A stretch of DNA of 64,000 nt from Brachybacterium sp. YJGR34 (GTDB taxonomy: Bacteria; Actinomycetota; Actinomycetes; Actinomycetales; Dermabacteraceae). The position numbers were made by a program, and so were the translations under genes. Location: NCBI RefSeq assembly GCF_003347015.1, contig NZ_PNFB01000003.1, forward strand, positions 62,001 to 126,000, in the 5' to 3' direction. Below, one piece after another: positions 33,425-42,346 of this stretch. The notes below the pieces were generated by a model. The model saw only the letters and a program-made list of their open reading frames with translations, did not search any database and was not told where the DNA came from. Numbering within the stretch: the stretch's first letter is position 1; each line of letters begins with the position of its first letter.

Positions 33425-34651
33425 GTGCCCGTCACCCTGCGCCGGCGCCGCTGGGCGTTGTACGCCCTGTTCCTGCTGCCCGGTCTGAGCATGTCCGCCT
33501 GGGTGACCCGCACCCCGGCCGTGCGCGACCTGCTGGACGCCTCGATCGCCCAGATGGGGCTGGTGCTCTTCGGGCTGTCGATCGGCTCGATGGCCGGGAT
33601 CCTCAGCTCCGGACCGCTCGTCATGCGCTGGGGCACCCGGCCCGTCGTGCTGGCCGGCTCCCTGCTGATCGTGCTGGCCATGCCCACCATCGCCATCGGC
33701 GCCGCCCTGGGGATGCCCATGCTGACCGCCGCCGGCCTCGCCCTGTTCGGCGGCGGCATGGGCGGCGGCGAGGTGGCGATGAACGTCGAGGGCGCCGATG
33801 TCGAGGCGCAGGGAGGCCGGCCCTTCCTCCCCGCCCTGCACGGCTGTTTCAGCCTCGGCACCGTGATCGGCGCGGGACTGGGGATCCTCGCCAATGCCAC
33901 GGGCTTCTCCGTGGTCGCCCACCTGGTGCTGACCGGGGTGATCGGCGCGGGCCTGCTGGCCTGGGCGATGCCGGCCATCGCGGCGGGGACCGGACGGATC
34001 TCCGCGACGGAGCGCGCCCGGCAGGCGTCCACTCCGCGGCCCGCGATCTGGAAGGACACCCGGCTGGTGCTCATCGGCGGCATCGTCCTGGCCATGGCGC
34101 TCGCCGAGGGCACCGCGAACGACTGGCTGCCGCTGGTGATGGTCGACGGGCACGGCTTCGGCGCCACGATGGGATCGGCGGTGTTCGCGATCTTCGCCGC
34201 CTCGATGACCGTGGGCCGCTTCGCGGGCGGGCCGATCGTGGCCCGCGTGGGCCGCTCCCGGGTGCTCCTGGCCAGTGCTCTCTTCGCTGCGACCGGCCTG
34301 GCGCTGATCGCCTACGTCGACCACCAGGGCGTGGCCGTGGGCGCCGTGGTGCTGTGGGGCCTGGGCGCCTCGCTCGGCTTCCCGCTCGCCCTCTCCGCCG
34401 CCGGCGACTCCGGGGAGAACCCCGCCGCCCGCGTGGCGCTCGCCTCCACCATCGGGTACCTCGCCTTCCTCGTGGGCCCGCCCACCCTGGGACTGCTCGG
34501 GGAGCAGATCGGGCTGCGTGGCGCGCTCGTGGTGCCGTTGGCCGTGGTCCTGCTGGCCGCCCTGCTCGCCCCCGCGACGGCGTCCCGGCCGCCGGCCCCG
34601 GAGCGGGCCGGGGAGGACGAGGACGACGAGGAGCTCGCGCCGAGCCGCTGA
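33425..34651 (+). CDS. MFS transporter, sugar/fucose-permease-like
   Basis: 408 residues with twelve predicted helices. Starts LRRRRWALYALFLLPGLSMSAWVTRTPAVRDLLDAS and has GGMGGGEVAMNVEGADVEA and HGCFSLGTVIGAGLG, features of a FucP/YbjJ-like MFS group. Ends in a short acidic tail (AGEDEDDEEL). GTG start at 33425 with GAGGAG eight bases upstream. Substrate unknown. Its own promoter region lies in the 148 bases upstream. Next gene follows by 16 bases but carries its own -10 element. Confidence 0.85.
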   Translation: MPVTLRRRRWALYALFLLPGLSMSAWVTRTPAVRDLLDASIAQMGLVLFGLSIGSMAGILSSGPLVMRWGTRPVVLAGSLLIVLAMPTIAIGAALGMPMLTAAGLALFGGGMGGGEVAMNVEGADVEAQGGRPFLPALHGCFSLGTVIGAGLGILANATGFSVVAHLVLTGVIGAGLLAWAMPAIAAGTGRISATERARQASTPRPAIWKDTRLVLIGGIVLAMALAEGTANDWLPLVMVDGHGFGATMGSAVFAIFAASMTVGRFAGGPIVARVGRSRVLLASALFAATGLALIAYVDHQGVAVGAVVLWGLGASLGFPLALSAAGDSGENPAARVALASTIGYLAFLVGPPTLGLLGEQIGLRGALVVPLAVVLLAALLAPATASRPPAPERAGEDEDDEELAPSR

Positions 34652-34667
34652 GCGGTAGCGTGGGGCG

Positions 34668-35540
34668 ATGCGCCTGAGAGCCGTCGCCGTCGTGGTCGAG
34701 GACGATCACTTGCTCGTCATCCGTCGCCAGAAGAACGGCCGCGAGTACACGGTGCTGCCGGGCGGTGGCGTGGAGGAGGGCGAGAGCGTGCCCGAGGCCT
34801 GGCTGCGTGAGCTCGCCGAGGAGACCGGGCTGGCGGGCGTGCTCGCTGAGATGCTGCCGGTGCCGGTCGAGTCCGACGCCCCGGCGCTGTACGCGCGGGT
34901 CCGCACGTCCTTCGCGACGCCCGTGCTGGGTGGGCCCGAGCTCGATCGCGGCGATGCGGTGAACCTCTACGAGCCCGCGTGGGTGCCGCTGTCGCAGGTG
35001 GAGTGCATCGGACTGGTGCCGGAGGGGGCGCTGACGGCGGTGCGCCGCGTCATGAGCACGTCCCTCGTCCCGTCGCCGACGGCGGCCGACGGGCTCGTGT
35101 CGGGACAGGAGCACGGGGTGACGCTTCGCGCGGCGGGCCCCGAGGACGCCGCGGCGCTGTGGCCCCTCGCCTCCGCGCTCGCCACCTCGTACGAGCCGAC
35201 GCGGGAGGGCTTCGGTGCGGCGCTGGACCGGATTCTCGAGGACCCCGATGCGCGCGTGATCGTCGCGGCCGATGGGGATCACCTCCTCGGGTACGTCCAT
35301 GTGCTCGTCCACCCGGCCTTCCACGCCGACGGCGCGATCGGCTGGGTCGAGGAGCTGATGGTGGACGGGAGCCGACGGGGCGAGGGGATCGGGCACGCCC
35401 TCATGGACGCCGCCGAACAGTGGGCGCGCCGTCATGGGGACGTCGCCTACCTCGCCGTCGCGACCCGGCGGGCCGAGGCCTTCTACACGGCGATCGAGTA
35501 CGAGCGCTCGGCGACCTACCTCAAGAAGGCCTTCCGCTGA
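34668..35540 (+). CDS. Nudix hydrolase fused to GNAT acetyltransferase
   Basis: 290 residues with two domains. Residues 1-130: Nudix fold with complete box GGVEEGESVPEAWLRELAEE, hydrolysing a nucleoside-diphosphate-linked compound. Residues about 148-290: GNAT fold (VTLRAAGPEDAAALWPL, acetyl-CoA loop RRGEGIGHALMDAAEQWA, and EAFYTAIEYERSATYLKKAF). The fusion suggests two steps on one substrate, or house-cleaning plus acetylation; the real reaction is unknown. ATG at 34668 lies six bases after TAGCGT without a ribosome binding site, so probably leaderless. Confidence 0.85.
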   Translation: MRLRAVAVVVEDDHLLVIRRQKNGREYTVLPGGGVEEGESVPEAWLRELAEETGLAGVLAEMLPVPVESDAPALYARVRTSFATPVLGGPELDRGDAVNLYEPAWVPLSQVECIGLVPEGALTAVRRVMSTSLVPSPTAADGLVSGQEHGVTLRAAGPEDAAALWPLASALATSYEPTREGFGAALDRILEDPDARVIVAADGDHLLGYVHVLVHPAFHADGAIGWVEELMVDGSRRGEGIGHALMDAAEQWARRHGDVAYLAVATRRAEAFYTAIEYERSATYLKKAFR

Positions 35541-35543
35541 GGG

Positions 35544-36419
35544 TCAGGCGAACAGCTCCAGCAGGCGGTGACAGCGCGGAGGATCCTCGGTGAGTCCGCG
35601 CTCGAGCCCCCACAGCAGGTAGGACATCGAGCGCACCAGCACCCAGTCCCGCGCCCTCGATCGGGGCACGCCGGCCGCGGCCACGAACGCCTCGACGGCG
35701 CGGTGCACGTCGCGATCCTCGGGCATCTCGTCCAGTCGGGACCACAGGGCCCGGCCGATGTCGTACTCGATGTCGCCGCACAGCAGCACGGGATCGACCA
35801 CCGTCCAGCGGTGGCGCTCCCCGGTGAGGACCTGCTCGTAGTGCAGGTCGCCGTCGACCGAGGAGCTCCCGGGGTCGCAGTCCGCGCGACGGCGGGCGGC
35901 GGCCGTCGCGGCGGTCAGGAGCACCTCGGGAACCGGCTCGTGCAGCGCCTGCCATCGCCGCTCGAAGTGCGCCGCCTCCTCGGCGGCGATCTCGCTCGTG
36001 CTGAGCACGTCCTCCGGAGCGGGCACGGCCAGCTCCCGCGCGAGGCGCCCGAGGGTGGCGGCGGCCTCCGGGAGGGGCGTCGTGGCCAGCGAGCGAGAAG
36101 GGTCGAGCCGTTCGAGCAGCATCGACCCTTCCGCTGGATCCGCCGCGAGCAGCTTCACGACGCCGCGGCCGTCCCAGTGGGCGAGGGCGGCGACCTCACC
36201 GGCGATGTCGTCCCCGGGCGGCGAGAGCCGGAGCACGGCCGGACGCGAGCCCTGGAGCACGGGGACGACCAGGGCGTTCGACCCGTGCCGGCATGGCCCG
36301 TCGACCACCAGCCCCCATCGTGCGCAGTGCGCGGAGACCAGGCCGGGAAGGCGGTCCAGCCACTCCCTGCCCGCGACGTCGTGCCACCAGCGCGGCATGG
36401 CGCGGAATGACGGAGGCAC
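35544..36419 (-). CDS. Aminoglycoside/hydroxyurea kinase-like protein (streptomycin 6-phosphotransferase family)
   Basis: 291 residues. Matches the APH(6)-type family: VPPSFRAMPRWW N-terminus, SNALVVPVLQGSRPAVLRLSP, MLLERLDPSRSL, catalytic loop DGDLHYEQVL, and metal-binding VVDPVLLCGDIEYDIGRALW. Such chromosomal homologues occur widely in actinobacteria and need not confer resistance; the native substrate may be another sugar. I use GTG at 36419, which restores the family N-terminus; ATG at 36398 is an alternative. It follows the PhnB-like gene on the same strand by 40 bases. The stop is three bases from the convergent Nudix-GNAT stop. Confidence 0.8.
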   Translation of the reverse strand: MPPSFRAMPRWWHDVAGREWLDRLPGLVSAHCARWGLVVDGPCRHGSNALVVPVLQGSRPAVLRLSPPGDDIAGEVAALAHWDGRGVVKLLAADPAEGSMLLERLDPSRSLATTPLPEAAATLGRLARELAVPAPEDVLSTSEIAAEEAAHFERRWQALHEPVPEVLLTAATAAARRRADCDPGSSSVDGDLHYEQVLTGERHRWTVVDPVLLCGDIEYDIGRALWSRLDEMPEDRDVHRAVEAFVAAAGVPRSRARDWVLVRSMSYLLWGLERGLTEDPPRCHRLLELFA

Positions 36420-36459
36420 CGTGATCGCGGCGCCGTCCCGGCCGTGCCGCGTGGCGGGC

Positions 36460-36882
36460 TCAGGCACCGGAGATGTTGACCTGCCAGACGATCCCGAAGC
36501 GGTCCGTGATGGAGCCGTACACGTCGCCCCACATCTGCTTCTCCAGCGGCATGACGATGGTTCCGCCCTCGGAGAGCTTCTCGAAGGCGCTGCGCAGCAC
36601 GGACTCGTCATCGCCCATCAGCGAGAGGGTCACGTTGTTCCCCTGTACGTGGCCTTCGGGGGACATGCCCTCGATGACATCGGCGGTGTAGAGGCGGATG
36701 AGGTCGGTGACCTCGAGGGAGCCGTGCATGACCTTGTCCGCCTCGGGATGATCGGCGGGCACGGCGCCGGCCTCCCCGAAGGTCACGAACTGGGGAGCGG
36801 TCCCGAGGGCCTGGCCGTAGAACTCGAAGGCCTCGCGCGAGGTCCCGGGGAAGTTGAGGTAGGGGTGCAGGGCGGCGGGCAT
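36460..36882 (-). CDS. PhnB-like VOC family protein
   Basis: 140 residues with the vicinal-oxygen-chelate fold: PYLNFPGTSREAFEFYGQAL at the start, then VMHGSLEVTDL, and MWGDVYGSITDRFGIVWQVN at the end. PhnB/YjdN-like members are of unknown activity; not a true glyoxalase by its motifs. GAGGAGGACATC precedes the ATG. Possibly an operon with the kinase-like gene downstream. Confidence 0.88.
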   Translation of the reverse strand: MPAALHPYLNFPGTSREAFEFYGQALGTAPQFVTFGEAGAVPADHPEADKVMHGSLEVTDLIRLYTADVIEGMSPEGHVQGNNVTLSLMGDDESVLRSAFEKLSEGGTIVMPLEKQMWGDVYGSITDRFGIVWQVNISGA

Positions 36883-36989
36883 GATGTCCTCCTCGACGGC
36901 GGCGCCCGCTCGGTGCGAGCGCTCACGACGAGCGTAGGGGCACGGACCGACACGGGGAAGACCGGGTGCGGCACAGGTAGCGTGGAGCC

Positions 36990-38195
36990 ATGATGGACCG
37001 TGCTCACAACGTGGTCGAGCTGATCCCCTACAACGACGAGTGGCCCGCGCGGTTCGCGGCCATCGCCGCCCAGCTGAGCGCGGCCATCCCGGATGCGGTC
37101 ATCGAGCACGTCGGCTCCACCAGCGTCCCGGGGCTCTCCTCGAAGGACACCATCGACATCGCTGTGGGTGTCGAGGACATGTCGGCGGTTCTCGAGCCGC
37201 GGGTCCTCGAGCAGCTGCGGGACCTCGGCTTCATCTATGCCCCGGCGTCTTTCGCCGACGACCCGGAGCACGCCTTCTTCGCGCGGATCGTCGACGATCA
37301 CCGGACGCATCACCTCCACGTCGTGCTGCGAGGATCGGCGACCTGGGACGAATACCTGCTGTTCCGCGATTTCCTTCATGCGGTGCCCGAGGCGAGGGAG
37401 CGCTACGAGGAAGCGAAGCAGGCGCTGGCTCGGCAGCACGCTCAACACCGCTCCGAATACGTGGACCGCAAGCTCGCGGTCGTCGACGGCCTTCTGGAGC
37501 AGGCGCGGGTGTGGTCCCACTCGAGAACGTCCGCCGCGGCCGCATCTGGCGCTCCCTCACCATGGCAGGACGCCTCCCTTGCCGCGTTGCGGAGGAACCT
37601 CCCGGAGGCGGAGGTCGAACCGTACGGTTCCGTGCTGGTACCAGCGTCCATGGATAGCTGGAGCGACCTCGATGTGTCTGTCCGGGCCGGCGAGACGTTC
37701 CATCTCGAGACGGCGCTCGGCTCGCGGATCTGGGCCTATCAGGCCGTGCAGGACGAGCGTCAGCAGGTGGTGCGCACCGTGCTCGAGGACGGTCGGCGCA
37801 TCGACCTCGGGGTCACCGGCGCCGAGGTGCTGCTGCCGGAGCCGCCCGAGGACAATGCGGTCCGCTTCGACGCTGCTCTCGCGGCAGTGAGGTTCGGACG
37901 CGGAAGCGACCTGATCGGTCTCCATCTGGTGCTGGGGATCTTCCGCGAGTCGCTCGTCCACCGGATGCTCGCCGCGGACCGATCTGCCTCCACAACCCAC
38001 CATCGCACGGCGACCGACGAGGATCGGCGAGCAGCCGATGGACTGTCCCTGCTGAGCTCGCCGCTCGCCCCTGCGACCGCTCGAGCGGTGTACGACCACT
38101 ACGGCGCGGTGCGTGCCGAGGTCGATCCGACGTTCCTCCCCTCTCCCGGAGGCCTGGAGGCGGTGATCGCCCGAGGGAGGGCGTGCCGCGGCTGA
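36990..38195 (+). CDS. GrpB domain fused to a second nucleotidyltransferase-like domain
   Basis: 401 residues. The N-terminal GrpB/UPF0157 domain (about 8-170) shows LIPYNDEWPARF, EHVGSTSVPGL (42-49) with KDTIDI, and HHLHVVLRGS. A linker with lower GC follows, then a second domain (about 190-395) with GSVLVPASMDSWSDLDVSV (213-231), the GS...DxD pattern of nucleotidyltransferases. GrpB itself belongs to that superfamily, so this looks like two catalytic modules in one chain. Function unknown. TAGCGT lies six bases before the ATG; leaderless start likely. Base composition is less GC-rich than neighbours. Confidence 0.75.
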   Translation: MMDRAHNVVELIPYNDEWPARFAAIAAQLSAAIPDAVIEHVGSTSVPGLSSKDTIDIAVGVEDMSAVLEPRVLEQLRDLGFIYAPASFADDPEHAFFARIVDDHRTHHLHVVLRGSATWDEYLLFRDFLHAVPEARERYEEAKQALARQHAQHRSEYVDRKLAVVDGLLEQARVWSHSRTSAAAASGAPSPWQDASLAALRRNLPEAEVEPYGSVLVPASMDSWSDLDVSVRAGETFHLETALGSRIWAYQAVQDERQQVVRTVLEDGRRIDLGVTGAEVLLPEPPEDNAVRFDAALAAVRFGRGSDLIGLHLVLGIFRESLVHRMLAADRSASTTHHRTATDEDRRAADGLSLLSSPLAPATARAVYDHYGAVRAEVDPTFLPSPGGLEAVIARGRACRG

Positions 38196-38240
38196 GCGAT
38201 CGGCGCCGGCGCGAGCACAGGGGCCCCGGCCTCCTCGACC

Positions 38241-39035
38241 TCAGCTGCTCGCGCTGTCGTAACGGCGCAGGGCGAGGCGCCAGTGGACGGCGGTCAGCCC
38301 GCCCCCGAGTCCCACCACTGCCGCCGTCCCGACCAGCGGGCCGGCCAGCTCACCGCCCAGGAGCACCTGCGCGGGCAGCGTCGCGATCAGCAGGGAGGGG
38401 ACGAGGGTGGTGAAGCCGAGCAGCGGCAGGCGTCGGAACGCCGCCCGCGGGTACTGACCCGCCTCCCGGAGCGCACCGACTATCTGCTGGGCCGGTTCCG
38501 CGGAGCTCCACCAGAAGGACAGGAAGCTCGCATTGACCCAGAACAGCGCCCACGCCACCGTCCCCAGCCCCATCAGCAACAGGCACCCGGCGACCGCGCC
38601 GAGCGTGGGCGCGGCGTCGGCCGTCGCGAACGCACCCACCACGAGCGCCGCGCCCACGAGCAGGCGTGTCAGCTCCGCCGGACGGACCCAGCGCAGGGTG
38701 AGGGCGAGCAGGCCGGGGATCGGCCGGATCAGCAGCAGATCCAGCTCCCCGGTGCGCACGGCACTGTCCAGGCGCAGCAGGTTCGGGCCGATCACGGCAT
38801 CCAGCAGCGCCGTGGCCAGCGTGAACAGTCCGACCACGAGCACGGCTGTGGCCTCGTCCCATCCGCCCTCGGCCGTCCGGGCCGTCTGGGCGATCACCAG
38901 CGCGGGCACCAGGGAGATCGCGACGTCGACCACGGCGCCCAGCGCGATGAGGAGGGTCTGAGTGCGGAACTGCAGGTCGCGGCTGATCGCCTGGCGCCAG
39001 CAGGCCAGCCACCATCGCAGGATGCGCCCGCTCAT
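38241..39035 (-). CDS. ABC-2 type exporter, permease subunit 2
   Basis: 264 residues with six predicted helices. N-terminus MSGRILRWWLACWRQAISRDLQFRTQ is typical of the ABC-2/DUF990 permease group; ELDLLLIRPIPGLLALTLRWV is the cytoplasmic coupling region. The ATG overlaps the preceding permease stop by four bases. With the adjacent permease and ATPase it forms a complete heteromeric exporter; cargo not known. The gene ends convergently to the GrpB fusion. Confidence 0.85.
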   Translation of the reverse strand: MSGRILRWWLACWRQAISRDLQFRTQTLLIALGAVVDVAISLVPALVIAQTARTAEGGWDEATAVLVVGLFTLATALLDAVIGPNLLRLDSAVRTGELDLLLIRPIPGLLALTLRWVRPAELTRLLVGAALVVGAFATADAAPTLGAVAGCLLLMGLGTVAWALFWVNASFLSFWWSSAEPAQQIVGALREAGQYPRAAFRRLPLLGFTTLVPSLLIATLPAQVLLGGELAGPLVGTAAVVGLGGGLTAVHWRLALRRYDSASS

Positions 39036-39829
39036 GCCCCGGCCGCCTCGTAGCGGCGCACGCCCAGCCTCCACACCAGCATCACCGCGGCGACCGCGGC
39101 GCCGGTCCAGCCGAGCATCGCGAGCCAGTCCGCACGCTCGGCGACGCCGGAGCCGGTGAGGATCTCCAACGGGAAGGAGAGCGTGAAGCGGAAGGGCTGG
39201 AATCGCAGGGCCTCCTGCACCGGCCCCGGCAGCAGCATCAGCGGGACCACCGCTCCGGAGAGCAGCCGCTGGACGAGGAGCACGAGGGACTGGACCCCCT
39301 CGACGTCCTCGAACCAGAACGCGAGGCAGCCGATCAGCACGTCCAGCGCGAAGGTGAGGATCCCGGCGCACACCAGCGCCGCCATCGCCGCCAGCCAGAC
39401 CGCGGGGTCACGGGGGAGGGTCACCTGCGCGCGGAACACGACGCCGAGTCCCGCCACCATCGGCAGCAGGACCACGATCTTCACCGCCTTCTCCGCCACA
39501 TTGTTGGCGACCAGGTGGGCGAGGGCCGGGCAGGGACGGACCAGCCAGATCGAGAGGCCGCCGGTGCGGATGTCCTCGGCGAGGAAGGCCGCGGTCCAGC
39601 TCGAGGTGACCATGGAGACCACTGCGACCAGCACGAACCAGGTGACGATGCGGTCCGGTGGCACCGGCGGGGTGGCGCCCTGCGCGATCGCACCGGTCCA
39701 CACCACGAGCGAGACCACCGGCGGGACGACCCCGCCCAGCTGGAGCAGCACCACCCAGGCGCGGTGCGTGAGCGTGACGGTCAGCTCCCTGGCCACGAGC
39801 GCCGCTCCGGTCGCGAGCAGCATGCTCAT
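39032..39829 (-). CDS. ABC-2 type exporter, permease subunit 1
   Basis: 265 residues, six predicted helices. It shares the DUF990-type motif GGLSIWLVRPCPALAHLV with the other permease and ends LVWRLGVRRYEAAGA. Translationally coupled to the ATPase by a 4-base overlap (ATGA at 39826-39829) and to the second permease by another. This arrangement is seen in actinobacterial exporters of unknown cargo. Confidence 0.85.
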   Translation of the reverse strand: MSMLLATGAALVARELTVTLTHRAWVVLLQLGGVVPPVVSLVVWTGAIAQGATPPVPPDRIVTWFVLVAVVSMVTSSWTAAFLAEDIRTGGLSIWLVRPCPALAHLVANNVAEKAVKIVVLLPMVAGLGVVFRAQVTLPRDPAVWLAAMAALVCAGILTFALDVLIGCLAFWFEDVEGVQSLVLLVQRLLSGAVVPLMLLPGPVQEALRFQPFRFTLSFPLEILTGSGVAERADWLAMLGWTGAAVAAVMLVWRLGVRRYEAAGA

Positions 39830-40848
39830 CGCTCCTGCCTCCCGGCACCGGCCTGCTCGGTGTAGGCACGGTCCATCACCACGTCGAGATCGACCTCCTG
39901 CACGCTGAGATCCCGGAGCCCGCCGAGGGCGAGGACCGCGGCCACCGCGCCCTCGAGCTCCTCCTCCGTCGCCTCGAGGACCACGGTCTGCGAGCCATCG
40001 AGGCCGGCGCCGGCGGGCAGATCCTCGGTGCGCGGCGGATGATCGAGCACGGCACGGATCTGCCGACGGGGCGCCAGCCGTGCTCGGAGCCCGGCCAGAT
40101 CCCCGTCGAAGGTCAAGTGCCCGCCGGAGATCAGCAGGATCCGTCGGCACAGGGCCTCGACGTCGTCCATGTCGTGGCTGGTCAGGACGATGGTGGTGCC
40201 CAGGACCCGATTGGTGCGGGCGAGCATCGAGCGCAGCGCCAGCTTCGCCGTGACGTCCAGGCCGATCGAGGGTTCGTCGGCGAACAGCAGCGGCGGCGAA
40301 TGCAGCAGGGACAGCGCCAGCTCGCAGCGCATGCGCTCGCCGAGGCTGAGATGACGCACCGGGACGTCGAGCACCTCGTGGAGGTCGAGCACCTCGGTGA
40401 GCTCGCCGAGGCGCCGACGGTAGGTGGGCCCGTCCAGGGCGTACATCGCCCGGTGGACGAGCATCGAGTCGGCGGTGGGGACGTCCCACCACAGCATCGA
40501 CTTCTGGCCGAACACCACGCCGATGGACTGCAGGAACTCGGCGCGTCGCCGTGCCGGCTCGTGGCCGAGCACCCGCACGGTGCCGCCGGTGGGGCGGACC
40601 AGGCCGCAGCACAGCTTGACCAGGGTGGTCTTGCCGGCGCCGTTGGGACCCAGCAGGCCCACGAACTCGCCCGGGGCGATTTCGAGATCGAGCGGGGCGA
40701 GCGCCTGATGGTGCTCGGTGCGCCGGCCGACGAAGGCGCGCAGCGCCCCGCGGATCCCGGGATCCTGATGATGGCGGCGATAGGACTTGGACAGGGAGGA
40801 GGCCCGGATGACGGGCTCGGTGGACGAGGGGGACTGTGCAGGGGACAT
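39826..40848 (-). CDS. ABC exporter ATP-binding subunit
   Basis: 340 residues. Walker A GPNGAGKTT (67-75), Q-loop VVFGQKSMLW, signature LSLGE (167-171), Walker B LLFADEP (187-193) and H-loop LTSHD. The domain after the ATPase (about 250-330) is a regulatory extension seen in NatA/YbhF-like proteins. First gene of the three-gene operon. The ATG at 40848 has only a weak AAGGCG upstream. A GC hairpin lies at 40936-40963 in its leader. Confidence 0.92.
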   Translation of the reverse strand: MSPAQSPSSTEPVIRASSLSKSYRRHHQDPGIRGALRAFVGRRTEHHQALAPLDLEIAPGEFVGLLGPNGAGKTTLVKLCCGLVRPTGGTVRVLGHEPARRRAEFLQSIGVVFGQKSMLWWDVPTADSMLVHRAMYALDGPTYRRRLGELTEVLDLHEVLDVPVRHLSLGERMRCELALSLLHSPPLLFADEPSIGLDVTAKLALRSMLARTNRVLGTTIVLTSHDMDDVEALCRRILLISGGHLTFDGDLAGLRARLAPRRQIRAVLDHPPRTEDLPAGAGLDGSQTVVLEATEEELEGAVAAVLALGGLRDLSVQEVDLDVVMDRAYTEQAGAGRQER

Positions 40849-41170
40849 GAAGCGCCTTGGATCTCTGAGCGCGCGGCGGTGCCGCGATGACCGGGAGAAA
40901 TGCTGACTCTGCCGCCAGCCGGCGCATCATCCGGGCCCCCTGCACGTCTCCGTGGGCAGGGGGAGGTGGGACGGGCGGGCCTAGCGGCCCGCGTTAGGTG
41001 TCACGAGATGCACGAGGAGATCGTACGTCGCCGGCGGGGTGGCGTCCACGGGCTTGGGGGCCGCGCCCGCCCAGGGTCGCCCGTCAGCCCGTCGACGAGT
41101 CCACGGCACCTGCCAGGTCGACCAGAAGCATGGGGCTCGGTTGAGGCGGCAGTGCATACGGCCGTGGACA
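40849..41170. other. Intergenic region with two GC hairpins, no supported gene
   Basis: 322 bases between the ABC operon and the unknown gene at 41171. Hairpin one: CCCCCTGCACG (40936-40946) with CGT-GG-GCAGGGGG (40951-40963). Hairpin two: GCGGGCC-TAGC-GGCCCGC (40975-40992). A weak minus-strand frame ending at 40981 precedes them, so they could be terminators of a decayed or tiny gene. Base composition is mixed. I see no confident coding sequence. Confidence 0.4.
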
Positions 41171-41590
41171 ATGCGCATCATGAGCCCGACAACTGAAACC
41201 ACGGCAGGATCGTGCGTCCTGGTGTTCCGAAGGATCCCCAGCACCGTTGCCGAGGTGACCGGAGACTATGAATCCTTGGCGGGTGCCGTGCACACCGAGG
41301 AGGAGGCGCAGGCGCTGGATAGGGACAGCCACGAGGTCTCCCTGACCTGGGAGGTTGTACCGTATATCGGCTCTGCTCCCGGATACGGCGCATCGAGGGT
41401 CTGGGTCGCCGTGGACACGGCGCTCGGAGAGGCCGTCGCCGCCATGAGCCCTTCGCCGCTGGCCGTCTTCGACGACCCGACCGGGGCCATGACATGGCGG
41501 CAGAACACCGTGGAACCGGTGATGATCTGGGAGGTAACCCTCGGCAGGATCGACCTCTCGTGTCCGCAGTGGCCACGCCTCGATGGATAG
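41171..41590 (+). CDS. Hypothetical protein
   Basis: 139 residues (or 136 from ATG 41180). Contains VLVFRRIPSTVAEVTGDYESLAG, then SHEVSLTWEVVPYIGSAPGYG, then VWVAVDTALGEAVAAMSPSP. I do not recognise the family; probably a soluble alpha/beta protein. Codon usage is less GC-biased than neighbours, and there is no ribosome binding site, so start choice is uncertain. A perfect 8-bp terminator follows the stop. Confidence 0.5.
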   Translation: MRIMSPTTETTAGSCVLVFRRIPSTVAEVTGDYESLAGAVHTEEEAQALDRDSHEVSLTWEVVPYIGSAPGYGASRVWVAVDTALGEAVAAMSPSPLAVFDDPTGAMTWRQNTVEPVMIWEVTLGRIDLSCPQWPRLDG

Positions 41591-41595
41591 GAAAC

Positions 41596-41616
41596 CACCT
41601 CTCAGGGAGAGAGGTG
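41596..41616 (+). terminator. Terminator hairpin
   Basis: CACCTCTC (41596-41603) and GAGAGGTG (41609-41616), 5-base loop, six bases after the hypothetical gene's stop. It lends support to that gene. Confidence 0.65.
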
Positions 41617-41656
41617 CAGCTGTACGCTTCGCGGTGATCGAGGCGGCGCTGGCCGT

Positions 41657-42232
41657 TCAGTGCACCACGTCGTAGACCAGCTTGACGACCCCGTTGGCGT
41701 AACCCTCGGTGCAGCGAAGGGAGAGGTTCTGCGCCTCCCGGTCGATGTGGTCGAACACGCTCTTGCCCGCGCCCAGCAGCAGCGGGAAGACCAGCAGGTG
41801 GTAGCGGTCGATGAGGCCCGCCCGGGCGAGATTCCGGGCCAGCTCGGCGCTGCCGTGGAGGAAGATCGCCCCGCCGTCGCCGTCCTTGAGCGCGGCGACC
41901 TCCTCGGTGGAGCGGAGGATGTCCAGATCGCCCCAGCCCTCGATCAGGGCGTCCTCCTCCAGGGTGGTGGAGACGATGTGCTTGGGCAGGTCCCGGTAGG
42001 CGGCGTGGTCCTCGGAGTCACGCCAGATCGGGGCGAAGACCTCGTAGCTGCGCCGGCCGAACATCAGGGCGGAGGTCTCCTCGAGCTCCTCGGCCTTGAG
42101 CGCGAAGGCCTCGGGGACGAACGGGGTTCGCATCACCCATCCGCCGCTGCGGTGTCCCTCCGCCTCGCTTCCGGGGGAGTCGACGATCCCGTCGACCGAC
42201 ATGAAACCCGTCCAGACCAGCTGCCTCGCCAT
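41657..42232 (-). CDS. Dihydrofolate-reductase-like protein (RibD C-terminal domain family)
   Basis: 191 residues. Family marks: MARQLVWTGFMSVDGIVD at the start, ALMFGRRSYEVFAPIW, IVSTTL, AIFLHGSAELARNLARAGLIDRYHLLVFPLLLGAGKSVF near the end. These stand-alone proteins are related to RibD reductase; NADPH-dependent reduction of an unknown substrate is inferred. AAGGAG precedes the ATG at 42232. Isolated on the minus strand. Confidence 0.88.
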   Translation of the reverse strand: MARQLVWTGFMSVDGIVDSPGSEAEGHRSGGWVMRTPFVPEAFALKAEELEETSALMFGRRSYEVFAPIWRDSEDHAAYRDLPKHIVSTTLEEDALIEGWGDLDILRSTEEVAALKDGDGGAIFLHGSAELARNLARAGLIDRYHLLVFPLLLGAGKSVFDHIDREAQNLSLRCTEGYANGVVKLVYDVVH

Positions 42233-42346
42233 CTGCGCTCCTTGCTTCCTGCGCCCGGAACCGCTCCGGACCGACCTGTGATGCGGGCTACAGCATGTCC
42301 CGAGTCTGCCGAGCTTTCAAGCGTTGACGCGAAGCGGCTTGCCTGG

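Noticed and set aside
40981-41157. Possible small minus-strand gene before the two hairpins
   Set aside because: Product (Trp/Arg/Pro-rich, no family) is not convincing and no start signal is visible; kept only as a remark on the intergenic region.
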